Shown here: positions 1 to 5,232 of the stretch, piece after piece
Layout of the letters: each line of letters starts with the position of its first letter
Numbering within the stretch: position 1 is the first letter of the stretch
Assembly: GCA_902554135.1 (NCBI GenBank)
Contig: CACDNJ010000028.1
Location: forward strand, 1 to 5,232
DNA: 5,232 nt
DNA from: an uncultured Pelagibacteraceae bacterium
GTDB taxonomy: Bacteria; Pseudomonadota; Alphaproteobacteria; Pelagibacterales; Pelagibacteraceae
Reading direction: 5' to 3'
Program-made: the position numbers and the translations under genes
Notes under the pieces: model-generated
Told to the model about the DNA's origin: nothing
The model's database searches: none
What the model saw: the letters and a program-made list of their open reading frames with translations, nothing else

Positions 1-658
1 CTCCCATTGCAGCAGCTGCAATAGATGCTTCTATATTTAATGTATGATCAGAAAATCCTACATTTAAATTAAACTTAGACTTAAGAAAGTTTATAGCTTT
101 CAAATTAGCATCTCTAAATGGAGTTGGATAATCACTATTACAATGTAATAAAGTAATTTTTTTCTTTGATGTTCCACTTAATATAAGTGTTTTAATTGCA
201 AATTTAATGTCTTTAATTTCAGAAGCTCCTGTCGAAAGTAAAATTTTTTTATTATAACTGCCAAGTTCTTTAAGGTAGGGAAAATTAGTTATTTCTCCTG
301 AGGGTACTTTAAAAAATTTAAGATTTAAAGATTTTAAAAACTTTAAACTTTGTATATCGAAACCACTTGATAAAAAAATTATTTTCTTTTTTTTGCAATA
401 TTTTTTGATTTTTTTTTGAGATTTTTCAGAAAGTTCATATTTTTTTAATAATTTAAATTGATTTTTAAAATTTTTACCTTTCTGGTATTTGGCTAATGGT
501 GCTTTAGTTGTTGAAAGTTTTGATGCTACATATGATTGAAATTTTATTGCATCGGCTCCTGCATTTTTTGCAATATTAACCATCTTTAATGCCCTACTTA
601 CATTTCCATTATGATTTACACCTGCTTCAGCGATTATAAATATTTTTTTTATTTTCAT
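1..658 (-). CDS. neuB: N-acetylneuraminate/legionaminate synthase (NeuB/LegI family), 3' end cut by window
   Basis: This protein is expected to condense phosphoenolpyruvate with an N-acetylated mannosamine-type sugar to give a nine-carbon nonulosonic acid in the cytoplasm. About 219 residues are present; the family is usually about 335 to 350, so the rest of the TIM barrel and the C-terminal SAF (antifreeze-like) domain lie off the left edge. Visible family motifs are IAEAGVNHNG (residues 9-18), KFQ (39-41), SSGFD (97-101), KVPSGEITNFPYL (117-129), LSTGAS (141-146), LHCNSDYPTP (171-180) and GFSDHT (201-206). By family knowledge His172 and His205 are the metal ligands and Glu11 is an active-site acid. 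The ATG starts one base after the stop of the acetyltransferase gene and places the first motif at the usual distance. With legB- and legC-like genes upstream, the substrate is more likely 2,4-diacetamido-6-deoxymannose (LegI activity) than ManNAc. Pse synthase (PseI) is less likely given LegB/LegC neighbours. The family call is very sure; the exact substrate is not. Confidence 0.93.
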   Translation of the reverse strand, partial: MKIKKIFIIAEAGVNHNGNVSRALKMVNIAKNAGADAIKFQSYVASKLSTTKAPLAKYQKGKNFKNQFKLLKKYELSEKSQKKIKKYCKKKKIIFLSSGFDIQSLKFLKSLNLKFFKVPSGEITNFPYLKELGSYNKKILLSTGASEIKDIKFAIKTLILSGTSKKKITLLHCNSDYPTPFRDANLKAINFLKSKFNLNVGFSDHTLNIEASIAAAAMG

Positions 659-659
659 C

Positions 660-1268
660 TTATTTTTTTAGAACTGAAAAATCTTTTATATTTTTTTTAA
701 CTACCACACCCATGCCAATTATACAGTTGTTGCCAATTTTTATTCCTTCTCTTACTATGGAGCCACTTCCAATAAATGTTCCATTACCAACTTTTACAGA
801 ACCGTTTAAAATTGACCCAGTTGAAATATGACAATGATTACCAACAACAACATCGTGTTCTAAAAGTGCAGATGTATTTATAATAGAATTTTTTCCTACA
901 TTTGCTCCGAAATTAATTATTGCTTTGTGAAAGACCATTGTTCCTTCATCAACAAATGAGTTTTTTGATACTAAAGAGTGTTTAGAGATTATTTTTGGTA
1001 TTTGGAATTTAAGGGCTTTTATTCTTTTAAATAAATCAATTCTTAAATTTGGGGATTTAATTTGACCAATAGTAATTGCTACTTCTATTTTACTATTTTT
1101 TTTTAAACTTAAAAGATAGTTCTCGTTACCTAAAATTTTTATTTTCCCAAAATTACCCTTTTTATTTTTATCTAAAATTCCTACCACTTTATATTTCCGA
1201 GTTGACAAAATAACATCTAAACAAGATTTAGCATGACCTCCTGCCCCAACTAAAATTATTTTACGCAT
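660..1268 (-). CDS. neuD: PglD/NeuD/LegH-type sugar acetyltransferase
   Basis: A 202-residue cytoplasmic acyltransferase of the PglD/NeuD family, which transfers acetyl from acetyl-CoA to a nucleotide-linked 4-amino sugar (PglD, LegH) or to sialic acid hydroxyls (NeuD). The N-terminal part is a small Rossmann-like sugar-nucleotide domain with the signature LVGAGGHAK (residues 6-14) and the VVGILD strand (28-33). From about residue 98 it becomes a left-handed beta-helix of hexapeptide repeats, for example VGKNSI, VGNGTF, IGSGSI and IGNNCI. His138, in INTSALLEHD (130-139), aligns with the catalytic His of PglD; NHCHIS (144-149) is the following coil. The start is ATG, and its first eight bases overlap the end of the aminotransferase gene (ATGCGTAA). 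It sits directly between a LegC-type aminotransferase and a NeuB-type synthase, so N-acetylation of the C4 amine made by LegC is the best inferred role; O-acetylation of the finished sugar is the alternative. The C-terminus ends at FSVLKK without the usual GNPAK-like tail. Confidence 0.9.
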   Translation of the reverse strand: MRKIILVGAGGHAKSCLDVILSTRKYKVVGILDKNKKGNFGKIKILGNENYLLSLKKNSKIEVAITIGQIKSPNLRIDLFKRIKALKFQIPKIISKHSLVSKNSFVDEGTMVFHKAIINFGANVGKNSIINTSALLEHDVVVGNHCHISTGSILNGSVKVGNGTFIGSGSIVREGIKIGNNCIIGMGVVVKKNIKDFSVLKK

Positions 1269-2415
1269 TTATTAATTTATAGATTTTAACCTGATCTTTA
1301 AGGGTTAGATCCGGACTTGATGGTATACAAAGATGAGTTGAAACAATTTTGTTTGCTTTTTTTATTTTATAATTCTGAAATTTTCTAAAAGGTAATTGCA
1401 AATGATTTAATTTCCAAATTGGCCTGCTATCAAAACCATTTTTTTTCAATTTTTTAATGATCTTAGTCAAAGCATTTCTTTTTTGTTTTTTTATTTCTAA
1501 AACATTTAGCCAGTAATTGCTTTGATAAAAAGTATCTAAACTTAATATTTCAAATTTAGATGAATGTTTAAATAAGTTGCGATAGTTGTTGTGAATTTTT
1601 TTTTTCTTTCTAATATATTTTTTTATTTTTTCAATTTGAGCGCAACCAATAGCTGAATGAATATTTGATAATTTATAATTATATCCAACCTCATTATGTA
1701 CTGAAAAAAGACTATCATCTTTTGCTTGATCGCAGATATAATTACAATAATTATAAAATTTTTTTGAATTTGTAATTACTGCTCCGCCTCCTCCAGTAGT
1801 AATAATTTTATTTCCATTAAATGAAAGACATCCAAAATCTCCTACCGTGCCTGTGTGCTTTCCCTTTAAATAATTTTTATTATAGAATGTACCTAAGCTT
1901 TCAGAGGCGTCCTCAATTATTTTAATTTTTTTCTCTTTGCAAATTTTTAGCAAAGGTTTGATATCAACAGCATTGCCAAAAATGTGAACTAATAGAATTG
2001 CTGATATTCTCTTTTTTGTTCTTTTGTTATATGTGCCATTTTTTCTTGCAATTGTTTCCTCTTTAATAAATTTAAGAACTTTTTTTATAGACAAATTTAA
2101 ATCTTTTTCTACATCCATAAAAACTGGTGAAGCTCCACAATAAATTATTGAATTTATAGTGGCTATATAGGTTAATGTTGGAACTATTATTTCATCTTCT
2201 TTTTTAACATTAGCCATTTTTAAAGAAATATGAAGCGCAGATGTTCCATTAATAGTAGGTATTACAAATTTACCTTTTATAAAACTTGTTAATCTTTTTT
2301 TAAAAAGATCTATAAACTTTCCCTTGTTAGTAACCCAGCCAGATTTAATACAGTTTTTTAAATACCTTAATTCTTTATTTGTGAAAGATGGTTTATGAAG
2401 TGAAATTTTTTTCAT
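1261..2415 (-). CDS. legC: LegC-family PLP-dependent sugar aminotransferase (DegT/DnrJ/EryC1/StrS)
   Basis: A full-length 384-residue fold-type I aminotransferase that moves an amino group, usually from glutamate, to the C4 keto group of a nucleotide-linked 4-keto-6-deoxy-HexNAc. Seen in order: the N-terminal SGWVTNKG segment (25-32), the phosphate-binding NGTSALH loop (56-62), VPTLTYIATINSI (78-90), a LegC-like insertion ending in the strand AILLVHIFGNAVDI (139-152), EDASESLG (168-175) with Asp169 contacting the pyridine nitrogen, and SFNGNK (198-203) with Lys203 as the Schiff-base lysine, followed by ITTGGGGAV. GYNYKLSN (244-251) and SRPIWKLNHLQLPF towards the C-terminus complete the active site. 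The SFNGNK-ITTGGGG form and the insertion before VHIFGN favour LegC over PseC, PglE or ArnB. The start is ATG, 19 bases after the oxidoreductase stop, with no recognisable Shine-Dalgarno sequence. An in-frame run of ten A on the coding strand (1596-1605) encodes part of a Lys block. The product is the likely substrate of the downstream acetyltransferase. Confidence 0.92.
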   Translation of the reverse strand: MKKISLHKPSFTNKELRYLKNCIKSGWVTNKGKFIDLFKKRLTSFIKGKFVIPTINGTSALHISLKMANVKKEDEIIVPTLTYIATINSIIYCGASPVFMDVEKDLNLSIKKVLKFIKEETIARKNGTYNKRTKKRISAILLVHIFGNAVDIKPLLKICKEKKIKIIEDASESLGTFYNKNYLKGKHTGTVGDFGCLSFNGNKIITTGGGGAVITNSKKFYNYCNYICDQAKDDSLFSVHNEVGYNYKLSNIHSAIGCAQIEKIKKYIRKKKKIHNNYRNLFKHSSKFEILSLDTFYQSNYWLNVLEIKKQKRNALTKIIKKLKKNGFDSRPIWKLNHLQLPFRKFQNYKIKKANKIVSTHLCIPSSPDLTLKDQVKIYKLINA

Positions 2416-2434
2416 AAATAAAATTTTAGTTTAT

Positions 2435-3370
2435 TTATTTAATTTTTTTGATTATTGATACAGATCTAAGCAATCCATCCAGGTCCTGGGCTGGTTTAGT
2501 TAATTTTCCTGAGTTAATAAATTTTTTAAATTCCAACATTTGTTTATAAAAGCCCGGTTTATATATTCTATCAAAAGTGGATTTTTTCAAAAATTTTTTA
2601 TTAAATTTTTTATCGATTAATATTCCAACTTCTAGAGGTTTGTATTTTATAGTATAGCCATCTCCAAATATGGTTACAGACCAACCGGCTGGAGAATTCC
2701 AGTTCGAAACATATGTTCCTATTGAATTATTTTTAAATTTTATAGCCAGTGTAAAATTTTTAGAGAAACCATTGTTGCAAGAAAAGCTTTTTATTTTTTT
2801 AATTTCTCCACCAAAAAATCTCAAAAGATCAATTGTATGAATACTATTTGCGTATAACCAATTTTTATATATTTTAGGATTTATTTTTTTTTCAATTTTC
2901 CAAAATCTCTCATGGCCTTCAATCAGTATGCCTTTGAACCCCCCTCTTTTTTTTAAAATTTTCATACCAGATTCAAAAACTGAGTAAAATCTTCTATTGA
3001 GACCTACCATATTTTTAACTTTCTTTTTTTTTGCTAATTGTGCTAAATGTTTTGCTTCTTTAAAATTTAATCCTGCAGGTTTTTCAAAAAAGAAAGGAAT
3101 TTTTAAATTTATTACTTTCTTAATTGTTGTGAACATATTTTCGGCACTCACAAGCACTAAAATACAATCTATATTATTTTTTAATACCATTTCATTCAAA
3201 TTCGTATGAACGTTTTGGATGTTAAATTTATCGGCTATTTTTTTTGCTTTATTGTAAGTTCTGGAAGTTATTGCAATTAATTTAAATTTTTTTATTTTTT
3301 TAATAACTTCCAAATGTCTATGAGCTATAAATCCAGCTCCAATCACTGCAACTTTTATTTTATTATTCAT
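2435..3370 (-). CDS. Gfo/Idh/MocA-family NAD(P)-dependent oxidoreductase
   Basis: A 311-residue oxidoreductase of the family that oxidises or reduces hydroxyl/keto groups on sugars, inositols and nucleotide sugars. The N-terminal Rossmann fold shows VAVIGAGFIAHRHL (residues 7-20) for the dinucleotide; EKPAG (96-100) carries the family's conserved Lys97; GLNRRF (123-128) follows. In the C-terminal alpha/beta domain NSIHTIDLLRFFGG (175-188) supplies His178 and Asp181, the usual catalytic H-x-x-D positions. No signal peptide or membrane segment is seen, so it is cytoplasmic. The ATG shares one base with the legB stop (TAATG), which suggests translational coupling. Lying between LegB and LegC it probably acts on a sugar of this pathway or on a sugar added to the same glycan, but the sequence does not reveal the substrate. 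It is not a core enzyme of the characterised legionaminate route. A family-level call is secure; a specific function is not assigned. Confidence 0.88.
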   Translation of the reverse strand: MNNKIKVAVIGAGFIAHRHLEVIKKIKKFKLIAITSRTYNKAKKIADKFNIQNVHTNLNEMVLKNNIDCILVLVSAENMFTTIKKVINLKIPFFFEKPAGLNFKEAKHLAQLAKKKKVKNMVGLNRRFYSVFESGMKILKKRGGFKGILIEGHERFWKIEKKINPKIYKNWLYANSIHTIDLLRFFGGEIKKIKSFSCNNGFSKNFTLAIKFKNNSIGTYVSNWNSPAGWSVTIFGDGYTIKYKPLEVGILIDKKFNKKFLKKSTFDRIYKPGFYKQMLEFKKFINSGKLTKPAQDLDGLLRSVSIIKKIK

Positions 3371-4350
3371 TATATATTATAAATATTGGAAAGTGATTTA
3401 TTATTATTTCTTTTAAACCAATCTATGGTTTTTTTAAGATGATTAAAAAATGTATCTGATGGCTTCCAGTTTGTATTTTTTTTTAAAAAATTACTGTTGC
3501 ATTTTAATTGATCAACCTCACTTGAATCTTTTCTTACTCGTTTTCTATCTTTTATAATTTTCTTTTTTACACGTAAAATTTTTTGAATATCATAAGCTAT
3601 ATTTTTTATTGATATATCTTTGCCTGTACCAACATTTACAACATTTCCAAAAAACTTTTTATTTTTAAATATTTGATAGAATGCTTCTGCTGTATCTTCA
3701 ACATAAACATAATCTCTTCTTGGTTTTAAATTTCCTAACTTTATAATTTTATTATTTATAGTCTGATTAATTATTGTTGGTATAACTGCTCTCGGTGATT
3801 GGCGGGGGCCAAATGTGTTAAAAGGCCTAATAATTTTCACTGGTAAATGAAATGAATTCCAATAACTCAATGTCAATTGGTCAGCTGATATTTTAGATGC
3901 TGCATAAGGTGATTGTGCAACTAAAGGATGTTTTTCATTCATTGGAATATATTGGGCAGAACCATATGTCTCGCTAGTAGAAGTTATTATAACTTGATCG
4001 ATTTCGTTTGATCTTGAGCTCTCTAAAACATTATAAGTTCCTTCAACATTTGTTTTTACATAAGCTATTGGAGATGCATAAGAATAAGGAATGCCTATTA
4101 GTGCTGCTAAATGAATCACTATATCTTGGCCTTTAACTGCTTTGTTTACAGAGTCATAATCTCTTATGTCCCCAAAAATAAACTCAATGTCCTTTTTATA
4201 AAATGATTTTTCAAGACAGTTCAGTTGATAGTTTGGGTTATACCTGTCAAAAGCTTTTACTTTAAATCCTTTTTTTACAAATAGCTCAGTGATATATGAC
4301 CCAATAAAGCCAGTTGCACCAGTAATTAATATTTTCTTATTTTTTTTCAC
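3370..4350 (-). CDS. legB: LegB-type nucleotide-sugar 4,6-dehydratase (extended SDR), GTG start
   Basis: A 326-residue extended short-chain dehydrogenase/reductase, expected to convert UDP- or GDP-GlcNAc to the 4-keto-6-deoxy nucleotide sugar, the entry step to legionaminic acid or bacillosamine. Visible: GATGFIG NAD-binding loop (11-17), Asp35 at the end of the second strand for the NAD ribose, GDIRD (60-64), HLAALIGIPYSY (80-91), STSETYG (124-130), the catalytic Tyr149-x-x-x-Lys153 pair within SPYAASK, and RPFNTFGPRQSPRAVIPT (175-192), followed by RRDYVYVEDT (211-220). The AALIGIPYSY and FGPRQSPRAVIPT stretches are typical of LegB rather than of PseB/FlaA1 or RmlB. The start is a GTG eight bases after the dioxygenase stop; it is the only sensible start close to the Rossmann loop because the next in-frame Met is residue 137. 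No Shine-Dalgarno lies at normal spacing. Whether UDP- or GDP-sugar is used cannot be read from the sequence. Confidence 0.91.
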   Translation of the reverse strand: MKKNKKILITGATGFIGSYITELFVKKGFKVKAFDRYNPNYQLNCLEKSFYKKDIEFIFGDIRDYDSVNKAVKGQDIVIHLAALIGIPYSYASPIAYVKTNVEGTYNVLESSRSNEIDQVIITSTSETYGSAQYIPMNEKHPLVAQSPYAASKISADQLTLSYWNSFHLPVKIIRPFNTFGPRQSPRAVIPTIINQTINNKIIKLGNLKPRRDYVYVEDTAEAFYQIFKNKKFFGNVVNVGTGKDISIKNIAYDIQKILRVKKKIIKDRKRVRKDSSEVDQLKCNSNFLKKNTNWKPSDTFFNHLKKTIDWFKRNNNKSLSNIYNI

Positions 4351-4358
4351 AATTTCGA

Positions 4359-5232
4359 CTATAAAATATCTTCCAAGACATTCTTAAAATTTGATTGATC
4401 AAATATAATTTTATTCCTTGGAGTCAAATCTACATTTTTTTCATATGAGTAATTTTTTTGCCTTGAGCCAGTAACTCCATATCTAATCCAGGTAACTAGC
4501 CTATCATTTTTTACGCTTGTTCCTCGGTGTAAACCAGCTGTATCTGCTGCAACAACTTTTCCTCTTTTTCCATAGACTCTAAGAATATTCTTTTTTCCAA
4601 ACAATCTGATAAACTCATTGTAACTTTTGTCAGTATATCCCATTGTATCATTATAAAATTTATCATAATTAATACCATTAAAGTTATTATTTCTGATTTT
4701 CTGTAGTTCTTTATTCTCACAATGAGTATATTTTATTTGTTCGAATGCTCCATCATTTTCAAATGTATCAGTCCAATATACGAAGACTGTAAGCCAAAGA
4801 AAATCATCTAAATCCCTATGAAAACCATGTGTAAAAGCTTTTTGATTAGGAAATGTTTTAAAAGTATTTACAGAGAATAATCTTGGCATACATCCCAGAT
4901 ATGAGAATGCAATTTTAATAATCTGATCGTTCAAGCAAAGTTTTAATAATGGTGTACAGTTAAGTTGGGTATTATTATCATAACTAATATATGCTCCCGA
5001 TGGTTTATCACCAAAATTTTTTTTATTCTCTTTGTGTGGAGTATGACTGTCATAAAAATGTTTTTTTTCAAAATAATCAACTACTTCTTTTACATCATCA
5101 TCATTTACATTTATATTTAAGTCAGAACAAATACCTGTTTCTTTAATCTCACGTGAAATTTTTTTTAGATCATTATCTAAATTGAAATTAATATTATTAT
5201 TAGCATTTTTAAAATCTCTAATTCTGTTCAAT
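4359..5232 (-). CDS. Phytanoyl-CoA dioxygenase (PhyH)-like Fe(II)/2-oxoglutarate oxygenase, 5' end cut by window
   Basis: At least 290 codons are open to the right edge of the window. The first in-frame Met codon is about residue 115, too far inside the fold, and the codon at the edge is TTG, so the true start probably lies outside; residue numbers here count from that edge codon. The protein resembles PhyH-type double-stranded beta-helix oxygenases, which use Fe(II), O2 and 2-oxoglutarate to hydroxylate small molecules. The iron ligands appear to be His138 and Asp140 in HGFHRDLDD (135-143) and His235 in ADTAGLHRGT (229-238); Arg244, nine residues later, is a good candidate for binding 2-oxoglutarate. 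VFVYWTD (149-155) is the typical strand after H-x-D. About 95 residues separate H-x-D from the distal His and include an Asn/Lys-rich segment (172-190). It has no signal peptide in the visible part. It lies eight bases upstream of legB in the same orientation, so it may tailor a sugar or lipid of the glycan; the substrate is unknown. Confidence 0.8.
   Translation of the reverse strand, partial: LNRIRDFKNANNNINFNLDNDLKKISREIKETGICSDLNINVNDDDVKEVVDYFEKKHFYDSHTPHKENKKNFGDKPSGAYISYDNNTQLNCTPLLKLCLNDQIIKIAFSYLGCMPRLFSVNTFKTFPNQKAFTHGFHRDLDDFLWLTVFVYWTDTFENDGAFEQIKYTHCENKELQKIRNNNFNGINYDKFYNDTMGYTDKSYNEFIRLFGKKNILRVYGKRGKVVAADTAGLHRGTSVKNDRLVTWIRYGVTGSRQKNYSYEKNVDLTPRNKIIFDQSNFKNVLEDIL

Larger units (their letters stand above)
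1..5232 (-). other. Nonulosonic-acid (legionaminate-like) biosynthesis operon, partial at both ends
   Basis: Six genes run in one direction with junctions of +8 bases, -1 base (TAATG), +19 bases, -8 bases (ATGCGTAA) and +1 base in transcription order. No gap is big enough for a separate promoter or terminator, so a single transcript is inferred, with its promoter beyond the right edge and its terminator beyond the left edge. The order dioxygenase, legB, oxidoreductase, legC, acetyltransferase, neuB follows the biochemical order of the legionaminate pathway for the four core enzymes. LegG/NeuC-type hydrolysing epimerase and NeuA/LegF-type CMP-sugar synthetase are not present here. Confidence 0.8.

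Noticed and set aside
401..420. Poly-T runs as rho-independent terminators on the plus strand
   Set aside because: No GC-rich hairpin precedes these runs and they fall inside minus-strand coding sequence as Lys codons.
2416..2434. Possible promoter or terminator in the largest intergenic gap
   Set aside because: The gap is only 19 bases, A/T-only apart from one C on the coding strand, and shows no hairpin; it fits a spacer inside an operon.
2997..3209. Open frame of 70 codons on the plus strand
   Set aside because: It lies wholly inside the Gfo/Idh/MocA gene on the other strand, which has strong motifs there (EKPAG, GLNRRF). The Phe/Lys-rich translation is what the complement of A/T-rich Lys codons gives.
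3370..4350. Assignment as UDP-glucose 4-epimerase or dTDP-glucose dehydratase
   Set aside because: The IPYSY, STSETYG and FGPRQSPRAVIPT motifs together with the LegC neighbour fit LegB better than GalE or RmlB.
4511..4720. Open frame of 69 codons on the minus strand in another frame
   Set aside because: It overlaps the dioxygenase gene across its distal-His region and has no recognisable domain; it is a shadow frame.
5229..5231. TTG as the start codon of the dioxygenase gene
   Set aside because: It is merely the first in-frame codon at the window edge that could serve as a start; the open frame continues to the last base, so the gene is more likely cut by the window.

Overview
The window is very AT-rich by eye and is coded entirely on the minus strand, so transcription runs from right to left. 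It holds six head-to-tail genes with almost no spacing: two are cut by the window edges and four are complete. The proteins are extremely rich in Lys, Ile, Asn and Phe, the gaps are only 1 to 19 bases, two junctions overlap, and clear Shine-Dalgarno sequences are absent. This style fits a streamlined, AT-rich marine bacterium such as the SAR11/Pelagibacterales group. That placement is an inference from composition and layout, and other AT-rich bacteria (for example Campylobacter relatives or high-light Prochlorococcus) cannot be excluded.

In transcription order the genes are: (1) a phytanoyl-CoA dioxygenase-like Fe(II)/2-oxoglutarate oxygenase, with its 5' end off the right edge; (2) a LegB-type nucleotide-sugar 4,6-dehydratase with a GTG start; (3) a Gfo/Idh/MocA-family NAD(P)-dependent oxidoreductase; (4) a LegC-type PLP aminotransferase; (5) a PglD/NeuD-type left-handed beta-helix acetyltransferase; (6) a NeuB/LegI-type nonulosonate synthase, with its 3' end off the left edge.

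Genes 2, 4, 5 and 6 are four consecutive enzyme types of the legionaminic-acid (bacterial sialic-acid-like) pathway. LegB makes a 4-keto-6-deoxy-HexNAc nucleotide, LegC aminates C4, the PglD/LegH-like enzyme N-acetylates that amine, and the NeuB/LegI-like synthase condenses the freed 6-deoxy-diacetamido-hexose with phosphoenolpyruvate. The hydrolysing 2-epimerase (LegG/NeuC) and the CMP-sugar synthetase (LegF/NeuA) are not in the window and would be expected beyond the left edge or elsewhere. The cluster probably feeds a cell-surface glycan or another surface glycoconjugate.

The two genes outside the core pathway, the Gfo/Idh/MocA oxidoreductase wedged between legB and legC and the dioxygenase at the head, are the parts most likely to indicate an unusual sugar product. 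There is no intergenic stretch long enough for a promoter, terminator or RNA gene, and I saw no repeat array, CRISPR, tRNA, rRNA or mobile element.
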